Assembly (NCBI GenBank): GCA_937973935.1
Contig: CALJJF010000039.1
Coordinates: 1 to 10,232 of the forward strand
DNA from: MKRK01 sp001896915
GTDB lineage: Bacteria > Bacillota > Clostridia > Oscillospirales > Acutalibacteraceae
Direction: 5' to 3'
DNA: 10,232 nucleotides
In this document: positions 1-6,125 of the stretch, piece after piece
How the letters are laid out: the number at the start of each line of letters is the position of its first letter
Position numbering within the stretch: position 1 is the stretch's first letter
Made by a program: the position numbers and the translations under genes
The notes under the pieces: model-generated
What the model saw: the letters and a program-made list of their open reading frames with translations, nothing else
The model's database searches: none
What the model was told of the DNA's origin: nothing

Positions 1-1094
1 AGGGCGTGCTGAATGCGGTCCATCACATCAATACCGAAATTGCTACCCTGCTCAAGGGTACAGACAGTGAAAATCAAAGTGAGCTGGACCAAAAGCTGAT
101 TCACCTAGACGGCACAGAAACCAAAAGCCGTTTAGGCGCCAATGCCATATTGGCGGTTTCGCTGGCAACCGCCAAAGCCGAAGCCGCAGCACAAAATATC
201 CCCTTGTACCAACTGATCGGAGGGAAGGAGGCAAACCTTCTTCCTGTTCCCATGATGAATATTTTAAACGGCGGCGCACATTCCACAAACAACATTGACA
301 TTCAGGAATTTATGATTATGCCGATAGGCGCAGACAGCTTTGATACCGCTCTGCGAATGGGTGCCGAGGTGTTTCACAGCCTGAAACAGGTTCTGGTGAA
401 CAAGGGATTGTCCACCGCCGTGGGTGACGAAGGCGGCTTCGCCCCGAATTTAACCGACGACGAGGATGCCATCATGGCGCTTCTGGAAGCCATTGATAAT
501 GCAGGCTACAACGCCGGCAAGGATTTTTATATCGCCATGGATACTGCCGCCAGCGAGTGGTATGAGGACGATGGGAGCTATCTGCTCCCCAAAAAGGGTC
601 GCCGGCTGACACGCACCGAGCTGATTGACCATTGGGCGGACCTGACAGCCAAATATCCCATTCTTTCCCTGGAGGACGGTCTTGGCGAAAATGACTGGGA
701 GGGCTGGAAAGCGCTGACTGAAAAAATCGGACAAAAGGTTCAATTGGTGGGAGACGATTTGTTTGTCACCAATACAGCCCGTCTTCAAAAGGGCATCCAA
801 ACAGGAGTCGCCAATTCCATTCTCATCAAACCGAACCAAATCGGTACCCTGACCGAAACCATCGGCGCCGTGAAAACGGCACAGGCGGCGGGATACAATA
901 CCATTCTGTCCCACCGCTCCGGGGAAACCGAAGACACCACCATCGCCGACCTTGCCGTGGCGCTTTGCACAGGACAAATAAAAACCGGTGCACCCTCACG
1001 AAGCGAGCGCACCGCAAAATACAACCGGCTGCTCCGCATTGAAGAAGAGCTGGGCGAAGCCGCCAACTATGCCGGTTTGGCAGTGCTTCGTTAA
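1..1094 (+). CDS. eno: Enolase, 5'-truncated by window edge
   Basis: Enolase converts 2-phosphoglycerate to phosphoenolpyruvate in glycolysis, in the cytosol. The reading frame is open from the left edge (first full codon at 3-5), so the GTG at 6 is an internal valine, not the start; roughly the first 65 residues of a protein of about 430 are missing. Counting that GTG as residue 1, I see the substrate-loop motif NGGAHSTNN (88-96), the proton-donor Glu in GDEGGFAP (E142), metal ligands in AMD (D179), LED (E223) and GDD (250-251), the family signature ILIKPNQIGTLTET with the catalytic Lys (K275), and SHRSGETEDT (302-311). All key residues are intact and the C-terminus is normal. It converges on tspO, with the stop codons overlapping. 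No terminator hairpin is visible after the stop, so transcripts may run into the antisense of tspO. Confidence 0.97.
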   Translation, partial: GVLNAVHHINTEIATLLKGTDSENQSELDQKLIHLDGTETKSRLGANAILAVSLATAKAEAAAQNIPLYQLIGGKEANLLPVPMMNILNGGAHSTNNIDIQEFMIMPIGADSFDTALRMGAEVFHSLKQVLVNKGLSTAVGDEGGFAPNLTDDEDAIMALLEAIDNAGYNAGKDFYIAMDTAASEWYEDDGSYLLPKKGRRLTRTELIDHWADLTAKYPILSLEDGLGENDWEGWKALTEKIGQKVQLVGDDLFVTNTARLQKGIQTGVANSILIKPNQIGTLTETIGAVKTAQAAGYNTILSHRSGETEDTTIADLAVALCTGQIKTGAPSRSERTAKYNRLLRIEEELGEAANYAGLAVLR

Positions 1095-1561
1095 TTCAGA
1101 CACGCGACTCCCATATTCAGATAGGCCGCAAAAGAAAGCCACAATAAATAGGGGATCAGCAGATTGCCCGCCGTGGCATCGATCAGACGAAACCGGAAGG
1201 TGGTAAGCAGCACCACCGCCCAGAGAAGCAGCAAAATCACCATGGCGACCCAATAAAGCTGAAGGGTAAAAAATACCGGCGTCCACAAAAAGTTCAATGC
1301 CAGCTGAAGATAGAACAGCCGCAATGCTTTATTTTTGTTTTTGCTGTCGGAATCTTTTATGATGCAAAAGGCAATGCCCATCAGAACATACAGGATCGTC
1401 CATGCCACAGGGAATACCCAGGGAGGCGGCGACAACGGCGGCTTTATGATTTCTGCATACACCTCTTTTGTGTTTGGCGCCAGCAAAGAAGAAGCAAACC
1501 CTACCGCCAGCGGAAGGGCAACACAGAGTGCAAGCTTTTTTAAATGAAAGGTCTTTGTCAT
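1091..1561 (-). CDS. tspO: TspO/MBR family membrane protein
   Basis: This 156-residue protein is a member of the TspO/MBR (peripheral benzodiazepine receptor-like, tryptophan-rich sensory protein) family, five-helix membrane proteins that bind tetrapyrroles and other ligands. Visible family marks are the KPPLSPPPWVFPVAW segment (40-54), NFLWTPVFF (90-98) and the last helix PYLLWLSFAAYLN (137-149). About five hydrophobic segments are present and the length is normal. The ATG (1559-1561) is preceded by GAGG about 7 nt upstream, supporting this start. The physiological role in Firmicutes is not settled, so only the family is called. Its TAA stop shares three bases of the TTAA sequence that also holds the enolase stop. 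It is transcribed away from the tRNA gene, from a leader containing a perfect 14-bp palindrome. Confidence 0.93.
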   Translation of the reverse strand: MTKTFHLKKLALCVALPLAVGFASSLLAPNTKEVYAEIIKPPLSPPPWVFPVAWTILYVLMGIAFCIIKDSDSKNKNKALRLFYLQLALNFLWTPVFFTLQLYWVAMVILLLLWAVVLLTTFRFRLIDATAGNLLIPYLLWLSFAAYLNMGVACLN

Positions 1562-1575
1562 AAAACAACCTCATT

Positions 1576-1589
1576 CCAAAAATTTTTGG
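1576..1589. repeat. 14-bp perfect palindrome in tspO leader
   Basis: CCAAAAATTTTTGG is a perfect inverted repeat lying 14 nt upstream of the tspO start codon, just before its ribosome binding site on the minus strand. It could be an operator or merely an A/T-rich palindrome; there is no second copy in the window. A TATAAA-like -10 on the minus strand lies at 1600-1605, with only a poor -35 match (TTGTAT, 19-bp spacing), which would place the palindrome close to the transcription start. Confidence 0.4.
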
Positions 1590-1657
1590 CATTCATTTAT
1601 TTATATTCCGAAACTGATAAAATAATACAAAAAATTTGTTTTCTGCAGTGGCAGGTG

Positions 1658-1686
1658 TTGACAAAAAAAAATATCTGTTGTAATAT
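1658..1686 (+). promoter_or_regulatory. Promoter of the tRNA-Arg gene
   Basis: A perfect -35 TTGACA (1658-1663) is followed after exactly 17 bp by a TAATAT -10 (1681-1686), a good sigma-A-type promoter. Transcription would start at about 1692-1694, a few bases before the tRNA 5' end at 1699. No other promoter-like sequence is evident between the tRNA and the protease genes, so it may also drive the downstream operon. Confidence 0.8.
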
Positions 1687-1698
1687 TATTTAACATGT

Positions 1699-1775
1699 GC
1701 GCCCATAGCTCAGTAGGATAGAGCGAACGCCTCCTAAGCGTTAGGCCAGAGGTTCGAATCCCCTTGGGCGCGCCA
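1699..1775 (+). tRNA. tRNA-Arg (anticodon CCT), CCA encoded
   Basis: The cloverleaf can be drawn by hand. The acceptor arms GCGCCCA (1699-1705) and TGGGCGC (1765-1771) pair perfectly. The D-arm is GCTC/GAGC. The anticodon stem AACGC/GCGTT encloses the loop CTCCTAA, giving anticodon CCT at 1733-1735, which reads the Arg codon AGG. The T-loop is TTCGAAT, the discriminator base is G, and CCA is encoded at 1773-1775. The T-stem AGAGG/CCCCT has one A-C mismatch (1750 with 1762). A run of seven T follows the CCA directly, but no separate terminator hairpin is present. Confidence 0.96.
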
Positions 1776-1797
1776 TTTTTTTATTGGGGGGATGGAA

Positions 1798-2784
1798 ATG
1801 TATTACACCGACCCGAAAACGATGGAAAAACAGGATTTGTTCCGACATGGCAATATGCTTGGTTTTGCTGTTTTTCTCAATATCATTGTGCAGTTTTCTT
1901 CCTCCACGCTTCTTTTGTATCTCTATATGGTCATACGAAACAAAAGCTTTTCCGAAGCCGGCAAAGCTTTGATGACGGATATTCCCTTCCTGTTAACCAT
2001 GAATGTGGTGTTGACTCTGATTGTTTTGACACTGCCCTTCCTTCTGTCGGCTTTTATTTTAAACTATAAGCTGAACCATTTAATATCCTTAAAAAGACCG
2101 GTAAATACCCTGCCCTTGATTTTCATTGCCTTCGGCATCATTGCCGTGGGCGATTTATTGACCCGACTGACCAGCTTTTTGTTTTCATTGATCCATCTGA
2201 CCCCCACAGGTCCTGATTTTGGCACACCGAAGGACCTGAGCGGGCTGTTGTTTCTTCTCTTAACCGGCGCGGTAGCCCCTGCTATTTTAGAAGAGTTTGC
2301 TTTTCGGGGCGTAATTTTAAACGCATTGAAAAAATTCGGCGACTGGCCGGCTATCCTCATCTCCTCCGGGCTTTTCGCCATGGTACACGGAAATTTTGTC
2401 CAAATCCCCTTCGCCTTTTTTGCAGGGATCGGGCTATCCCTTTGCTATCTGAGAACAAAATCCATCTGGCCGGGCGTGCTGGTTCATTTTATCAACAACG
2501 CGCTCAGCTTTATTTTGCTTTATTGTTATCCCTCTATTCCGAAAGGGTACGAATTTTTACCGGACGTGGGGCTCCTTGTTTTGTTTGGGGCTTTGGGGCT
2601 GACCGGTTTTGTTCTCTATTACAAAAAACACGGCAATGTGTTGACGGCAGAACCGGTTCCGTCCTTTTTTTCCACCGCCCGACGTACCCTGTATCTTTTT
2701 CGCACACCGTTCATCTTAATCTCCGTCATTGTTTTCTTCCTGCTGGCAGTTCTGGCGTTATTTTCGTTTGAAGGGATGTTATGA
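1798..2784 (+). CDS. CPBP family intramembrane protease, copy 1
   Basis: This is a predicted multi-pass membrane protein of the CPBP (Rce1-like/ABI, CAAX protease and bacteriocin-processing) family, glutamic-type intramembrane peptidases. Counting from the ATG at 1798 (328 residues), I see the EExxxR motif in LEEFAFRG (E165, E166, R170), the second motif AMVHGNF with H197, and the third, VHFINN, with H230 and N234. All are intact. The core is flanked by two or three N-terminal helices and two C-terminal ones. An in-frame ATG at 1792 would sit directly on the G-run (1786-1791) that probably acts as ribosome binding site, so 1798, with 6 nt spacing, is the better start. It begins only 22 nt after the tRNA and overlaps the second copy by 4 bases (ATGA). 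The substrate is unknown; related proteins process prenylated or bacteriocin peptides or give bacteriocin immunity. Confidence 0.92.
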   Translation: MYYTDPKTMEKQDLFRHGNMLGFAVFLNIIVQFSSSTLLLYLYMVIRNKSFSEAGKALMTDIPFLLTMNVVLTLIVLTLPFLLSAFILNYKLNHLISLKRPVNTLPLIFIAFGIIAVGDLLTRLTSFLFSLIHLTPTGPDFGTPKDLSGLLFLLLTGAVAPAILEEFAFRGVILNALKKFGDWPAILISSGLFAMVHGNFVQIPFAFFAGIGLSLCYLRTKSIWPGVLVHFINNALSFILLYCYPSIPKGYEFLPDVGLLVLFGALGLTGFVLYYKKHGNVLTAEPVPSFFSTARRTLYLFRTPFILISVIVFFLLAVLALFSFEGML

Positions 2785-3782
2785 TCATTTACAACGAAGA
2801 ATATATCCTTTCTCACAGAGCACTGAAAAAGAAAGAAAGAAACAGGATTCTGATCCACAGCAGCGTGTTAGGGCTGGCTTTGCTTTCCATCGTATTTTCC
2901 TCCGGTTTATTCCGGCCTTTGATCGTGGCGGCAATCCGATTTTTTGCCGACACCGACCAATCCGGGGCGGTTCAGATTTTTCAAAACAGCATGTATCTGC
3001 GTCTGGGTGTAAACATCATCATCACCGCCTTTATTTTTGTTTTGCCCTATGCAATTGCGGCAAAGCTCTTACGATATCGGCTTTCACAGCTCATTTCCTT
3101 TCGCACGAAGATAAACTCTCCCTTGCCTGCTTTTTTGGTAACTCTCGGCTTTTTTGCCGCCGGTAGTATTCTTACCATCCTTGTTAATGTGATTTTTTCC
3201 CTGTTCGGGCTCCGGCCCAACGCACCGGATTTCGGTACACCGAAAACCCTTTGGGAATTTTTATTTTTCACTCTTGCAACTGCTGTTGCCCCTGCATTGT
3301 TTGAAGAGTTCGCCTTTCGGGGCGTGATATTAAACGTATTAAAGCCCTTTGGCATCTGGCCGGCTGTTCTTATCTCCTCCCTGTTGTTTGGTCTGATGCA
3401 CGGAAATTTTGTACAAATCCCCTTCGCCTTTTGTGCCGGTATCGGTCTTGCGTTTTTATACATCAAAACCAATTCCATCTGGCTTTGCTCCCTGGTCCAT
3501 TTCTTGAACAATTTTCTTTCCCTGTCCATGTCCTACTTGGACGTTCCCGACAGCTCACGGGTATTTCTGCATATCCTGCTGATTGTCATCGATCTTTACT
3601 GTGGCGTCATCGGCTATTCGATTTATTGCCACCGCCGCAAGAAGCTGTTCGGCTTTCGAAAAACCACCTCTCCCTTTTCTTCTGTCACGGTAACGGCCTT
3701 GATTTTTCTGTCTCCTGTGATGCTTTTTTCCATCGGACTGTTTTTTTATGATGCAATCAAAACACTGCTTACCGGGGGTTAA
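2781..3782 (+). CDS. CPBP family intramembrane protease, copy 2
   Basis: This 333-residue CPBP-family membrane protein is a paralogue of the gene just upstream. The motifs are complete: FEEFAFRG (E175, E176, R180), LMHGNF (H207) and VHFLNN (H240, N244). The core region is highly similar to copy 1, sharing the stretches DFGTPK, EEFAFRGVILN and HGNFVQIPFAF, while the N-terminal 70 residues and the C-terminus differ more. The ATG overlaps the TGA of copy 1 (ATGA), and AGGG lies 5 nt upstream, implying translational coupling. The arrangement points to an old tandem duplication. The two could act as a pair or on different substrates (inference); nothing in the window identifies a substrate such as a bacteriocin precursor. 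Confidence 0.92.
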   Translation: MIIYNEEYILSHRALKKKERNRILIHSSVLGLALLSIVFSSGLFRPLIVAAIRFFADTDQSGAVQIFQNSMYLRLGVNIIITAFIFVLPYAIAAKLLRYRLSQLISFRTKINSPLPAFLVTLGFFAAGSILTILVNVIFSLFGLRPNAPDFGTPKTLWEFLFFTLATAVAPALFEEFAFRGVILNVLKPFGIWPAVLISSLLFGLMHGNFVQIPFAFCAGIGLAFLYIKTNSIWLCSLVHFLNNFLSLSMSYLDVPDSSRVFLHILLIVIDLYCGVIGYSIYCHRRKKLFGFRKTTSPFSSVTVTALIFLSPVMLFSIGLFFYDAIKTLLTGG

Positions 3783-3783
3783 T

Positions 3784-4239
3784 ATGGATTCTTACGAAAC
3801 CTATATGCGTCAGGCGCTTCTCCTTGCCCGTGAGGCTGCCAATGAGCTTGAGGTCCCCGTGGGCGCCCTGGTGATAAAGGACGGCGTCGTCATCGGCTGG
3901 GGCAGAAACCGAAGAGAAACCGCCGCCAACGCATTGGCACACGCCGAGCTGGAAGCAATTCACACCGCCTGTGCGTCCTTACAACGCTGGCGGCTGACCG
4001 GCTGTGAGCTGATCGTGACGCTGGAGCCCTGTCCCATGTGTGCCGGCGCAATCATCAACGCACGGCTGGACAGAGTGGTATTCGGTGCTTCTGATCCAAA
4101 AGCCGGCTCCCTGGGCTCCTTAACCAATTTATTCGCCCTGCCCTATAACCACAAGCCCCAGGTGATCAAAGGTGTTCTCGAACAGGAATGTGCCGAAATC
4201 CTGAAAGACTTCTTCAAATGCTTACGCAATAAAAAATAG
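3784..4239 (+). CDS. tadA: tRNA-specific adenosine deaminase TadA
   Basis: TadA deaminates the wobble adenosine (A34) of tRNA-Arg(ACG) to inosine in the cytosol; it is normally essential. The 151-residue protein has the zinc-dependent deaminase motifs HAE (H53, with the catalytic proton shuttle E55) and PCPMC (C83, C86), and the TadA-typical GASDPKAGSLGSL segment (101-113). An in-frame ATG 36 bases upstream lies inside the protease gene. The ATG at 3784 is preferred because it matches the family N-terminus and has a GGGGG run 5 nt upstream. It starts one base after the stop of protease copy 2, so the three genes form one tight operon. The stop codon TAG is embedded in the terminator stem. Confidence 0.96.
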   Translation: MDSYETYMRQALLLAREAANELEVPVGALVIKDGVVIGWGRNRRETAANALAHAELEAIHTACASLQRWRLTGCELIVTLEPCPMCAGAIINARLDRVVFGASDPKAGSLGSLTNLFALPYNHKPQVIKGVLEQECAEILKDFFKCLRNKK

Positions 4240-4267
4240 CACCGGTAACCACCGATGCTATTTTTTT
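4231..4267. terminator. Bidirectional intrinsic terminator, tadA and amidase gene
   Basis: A stem of TAGCACCGGT (4237-4246) pairs with ACCGATGCTA (4251-4260) with a single C-A mismatch around an AACC loop. Six A's on the left can pair with or mirror the seven T's on the right. On each strand the hairpin is therefore followed by a T tract, so it can stop transcription from both convergent genes. It includes the tadA stop and reaches the stop of the minus-strand gene. Confidence 0.85.
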
Positions 4268-4880
4268 ATGTATTGAATTTGGCTGGCATGAATCTTAATA
4301 TTCTCAGCCGGGGATAAATCTCCGGAGCGGCGGCAAACTCTGCCATGCTGGCGTTCAGCCGGTCATAGGAATGGCAGCAAATCAATACTTCGCTCCAGCC
4401 GGCGCCCGGTTTTGTTACATACAGCCCGTGCCCGTACCGTCCCGGAGCATAAGTGGTAACCTCCATCTGTATCACATCACCCCTGTATAGCACCGACGGG
4501 TCAATCTCTCCGAAAGTCCCTTCCCCCACCACCTGTGCCGAAGGACCAAGCCGCTTGTTTTTATCGGTCACATAATCAAAAAACTCGCCCACGCGGCACC
4601 AGATATTCGACCCGATGTGGCTTTCGGAGCCATACCATTTGCTTTTAGTCTGGCGGATATCGTTTTTAATCCGCTGCTTGTTCTGTGCCACCACGTCCGG
4701 GGTAAAGCCCACCATCCATCCCCCATACGCTGCCCAGACGCATTGGCTGATAAAATTTGTGCAGTCCTCCCCATCGTCATAATAAAACAGCCGCTGCTCC
4801 GTGGGAACATTCTGATACAGTGCAAAAGACTGGGCGTATAATGAACCCGTTGCGGGATTATATCCATAATTCTCCGGCAT
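4266..4880 (-). CDS. Putative amidase-domain protein (papain-like Cys)
   Basis: The 204-residue protein resembles the putative amidase domain family (Amidase_6), a papain/NlpC-like fold often found in Clostridia and Bacilli. Visible marks are DDGEDCTNFISQC with the presumed nucleophile C40, RGDVIQME (133-140), YGHGLYVT with the presumed catalytic H151, and CHSYDRLN (169-176). An in-frame ATG at 4896-4898 precedes the sequence, but it lies ahead of a strong GGGAGG site that is 6 nt upstream of the ATG at 4878-4880; the shorter start is therefore chosen. No signal peptide or membrane helix is seen with either start, so it is probably cytosolic or released by lysis. Substrate unknown; peptidoglycan-derived or other amide bonds are possible. 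It converges on tadA and is divergent from the ATPase gene. Confidence 0.82.
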   Translation of the reverse strand: MPENYGYNPATGSLYAQSFALYQNVPTEQRLFYYDDGEDCTNFISQCVWAAYGGWMVGFTPDVVAQNKQRIKNDIRQTKSKWYGSESHIGSNIWCRVGEFFDYVTDKNKRLGPSAQVVGEGTFGEIDPSVLYRGDVIQMEVTTYAPGRYGHGLYVTKPGAGWSEVLICCHSYDRLNASMAEFAAAPEIYPRLRILRFMPAKFNT

Positions 4881-4916
4881 ACAATGCCTCCCTACCATTT
4901 TTTATTATTATATGCG

Positions 4917-4945
4917 TTGATAAAGGGGAATATTTCTATTATAAT
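4917..4945 (+). promoter_or_regulatory. Promoter of the ATPase-MGMT operon
   Basis: TTGATA (4917-4922) and a perfect TATAAT (4940-4945) are separated by 17 bp, a near-consensus sigma-A-type promoter. Transcription would start about 4951-4953, about 28 nt before the CTG start of the ATPase. On the opposite strand a TATAAT -10 (4907-4912) could serve the divergent amidase gene, but I see no good -35 for it. Confidence 0.8.
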
Positions 4946-4980
4946 AAGATCAGCTGATTTTTAGTTTGGGAGGGATTAAG

Positions 4981-5709
4981 CTGGAGCTGCAATATATCAG
5001 AAGCATTACCCTGACGGAACAAGGCGAGGGGTATCCCTTTACCATTCCCGCCATCAAAGCAATGCAAAAATTAAATTTACACAAAAACGTGACCTTTTTT
5101 ATCGGAGAAAACGGCACGGGAAAATCCACCCTGCTGGAGGCCATTGCTGTGAATTACGGCTTCAATCCCGAAGGAGGAAGCCGCAATTTTAATTTCGGCA
5201 CCTATGAAAGCCATAGTATATTACATGAGAAAATTCTGCTGGCCAAGGGTCCTGTTTTGGCAAAGGACGGTTATTTCCTGCGGGCGGAGAGCTATTACAA
5301 TGTAGCCAGCGAAATCGAACGGCTGGACAATATCCCCTGTGATCTCCCCGCCATCAAGGGCGCTTACGGCGGCTGCTTGCACAACTTTTCCCACGGAGAA
5401 AGCTTCTTTGCGTTGTTACAAAACCGCCTGTTCGGTAACGGGCTGTATCTCTTGGACGAGCCGGAGGCCGCTCTTTCCCCCATGCGGCAGATTGAAATGC
5501 TCTCCATCATAGACAGTCTCGTCAAACGAAACTCCCAATTTATCATCGCCACCCATTCTCCCATTCTGCTGTCCTATCCCCACAGCACAATCTATGCATT
5601 TTCAGAAGACGGTATCACAAAAACTCCCTATGTAGACACAGAGCATTACCGAACAACAAAATATTTTCTGAACAACCACGAAGAAGCATTGATGGAATTA
5701 AACATTTAA
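4981..5709 (+). CDS. AAA family ATPase, ABC-like, predicted CTG start
   Basis: This 242-residue soluble protein belongs to the small single-domain ABC/SMC-like AAA ATPases (COG3910-type predicted ATPase). Counting from CTG at 4981 it has Walker A GENGTGKST (42-50), an ABC-signature-like FSHGES (136-141), Walker B LYLLDEPEAALSP (155-167) and the switch His in ATHSP (190-194). The start is unusual. GGAGG at 4969-4973 lies 7 nt before CTG 4981, giving the N-terminus MELQYIRSI that fits relatives. The alternative TTG at 4966 overlaps that Shine-Dalgarno sequence and has none of its own upstream. Function is unknown; proteins of this type are often annotated only as ATPases. It is followed after 20 nt by the MGMT-family gene, so they are probably co-transcribed. 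Confidence 0.9.
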   Translation: MELQYIRSITLTEQGEGYPFTIPAIKAMQKLNLHKNVTFFIGENGTGKSTLLEAIAVNYGFNPEGGSRNFNFGTYESHSILHEKILLAKGPVLAKDGYFLRAESYYNVASEIERLDNIPCDLPAIKGAYGGCLHNFSHGESFFALLQNRLFGNGLYLLDEPEAALSPMRQIEMLSIIDSLVKRNSQFIIATHSPILLSYPHSTIYAFSEDGITKTPYVDTEHYRTTKYFLNNHEEALMELNI

Positions 5710-5729
5710 AACAGAAAGGGAAACCCACC

Positions 5730-6044
5730 ATGAGCTATTATGATAAGGTGTACGAAATCGTGAAACAAATCCCTTCAGGCAGGGTTGCCACCTACGGACA
5801 GATTGCCGCTCTGACAGGCAGCCCGAAGGCTTCCCGCGCGGTGGGCTATGCCCTGCATTTTAACCCCAACCCCGGCATCATCCCCTGTCACAGGGTGGTG
5901 AACCGCCTTGGCGGACTGGCGCCGTCCTTCGCCTTTGGCGGACAGGATGTGCAAAAAACCATGCTGGAGCATGAGGGTGTTATCGTCAGCGAAGACTACC
6001 TCGTTGATCTGTCACAGTTTCGCTGGACCCCCAATAATCCCTGA
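5730..6044 (+). CDS. MGMT-family DNA alkyltransferase, single short domain
   Basis: This 104-residue protein equals the C-terminal DNA-binding/active-site domain of O6-alkylguanine-DNA alkyltransferases, without the N-terminal domain. It shows the helix-turn-helix region (TYGQIAALTGSPKASRAVG, 21-39, with the arginine finger R36) and PCHRVV with the acceptor C53 retained. Alkyltransferase-like (ATL) proteins of similar length usually have Trp or Ala instead of that Cys. The enzyme could therefore still transfer alkyl groups from guanine to itself, or act as a damage sensor feeding nucleotide excision repair. AGAAAGGG lies 9 nt before the ATG. It is the second gene of an operon with the ATPase. 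Confidence 0.9.
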   Translation: MSYYDKVYEIVKQIPSGRVATYGQIAALTGSPKASRAVGYALHFNPNPGIIPCHRVVNRLGGLAPSFAFGGQDVQKTMLEHEGVIVSEDYLVDLSQFRWTPNNP

Positions 6045-6054
6045 TGCATTTTCG

Positions 6055-6068
6055 ATTTCCACGGAAAT
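6055..6068 (+). terminator. Weak hairpin after MGMT gene
   Basis: ATTTCC and GGAAAT form a perfect 6-bp inverted repeat separated by only 2 nt (realistically 5 bp around a 4-nt loop), followed by AAAAC and the T-rich stretch 6074-6084. It may be a weak terminator, but the stem is short and A/T rich. Confidence 0.3.
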
Positions 6069-6093
6069 AAAACTTTTTCTTTTCCTTATAGTA

Positions 6094-6102
6094 TGGTATA
6101 AT
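6094..6102 (+). promoter_or_regulatory. Extended -10 promoter of glycosylation cluster
   Basis: TGG directly followed by TATAAT (6097-6102) is an extended -10 element; the -35 region 17 bp upstream is only T-rich (around 6074-6079). Expected transcription start is about 6108-6110, leaving a short leader that carries GGAGG (6114-6118), 7 nt before the ATG at 6126. Confidence 0.65.
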
Positions 6103-6125
6103 TTTCTTAAAACGGAGGGAATATC

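Noticed and set aside
450..977. Long open frame antisense to enolase
   Set aside because: It lies entirely inside a well-supported enolase gene, has no ribosome binding site or recognisable domain, and is a codon-bias shadow.
1740..1800. tRNA 3' end as attachment site of an integrated element
   Set aside because: No integrase and no second copy of the tRNA 3' end is seen in the window, and the following genes look like resident operon genes.
1784..1972. Short overlapping frames at the start of protease copy 1
   Set aside because: They have no motif, and the CPBP frame with full catalytic motifs explains the region.
3047..3529. Antisense open frame over protease copy 2
   Set aside because: It is a shadow of the conserved protease core. 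A similar antisense frame appears over copy 1 because the two cores are alike.
3748..3783. Earlier ATG for tadA
   Set aside because: It would add 12 residues inside the preceding gene, without a Shine-Dalgarno sequence, and lengthen TadA beyond its usual N-terminus.
1699..4239. Functional link between tRNA-Arg(CCT) and TadA
   Set aside because: TadA edits A34 of tRNA-Arg(ACG); this tRNA has C at position 34 and cannot be its substrate.
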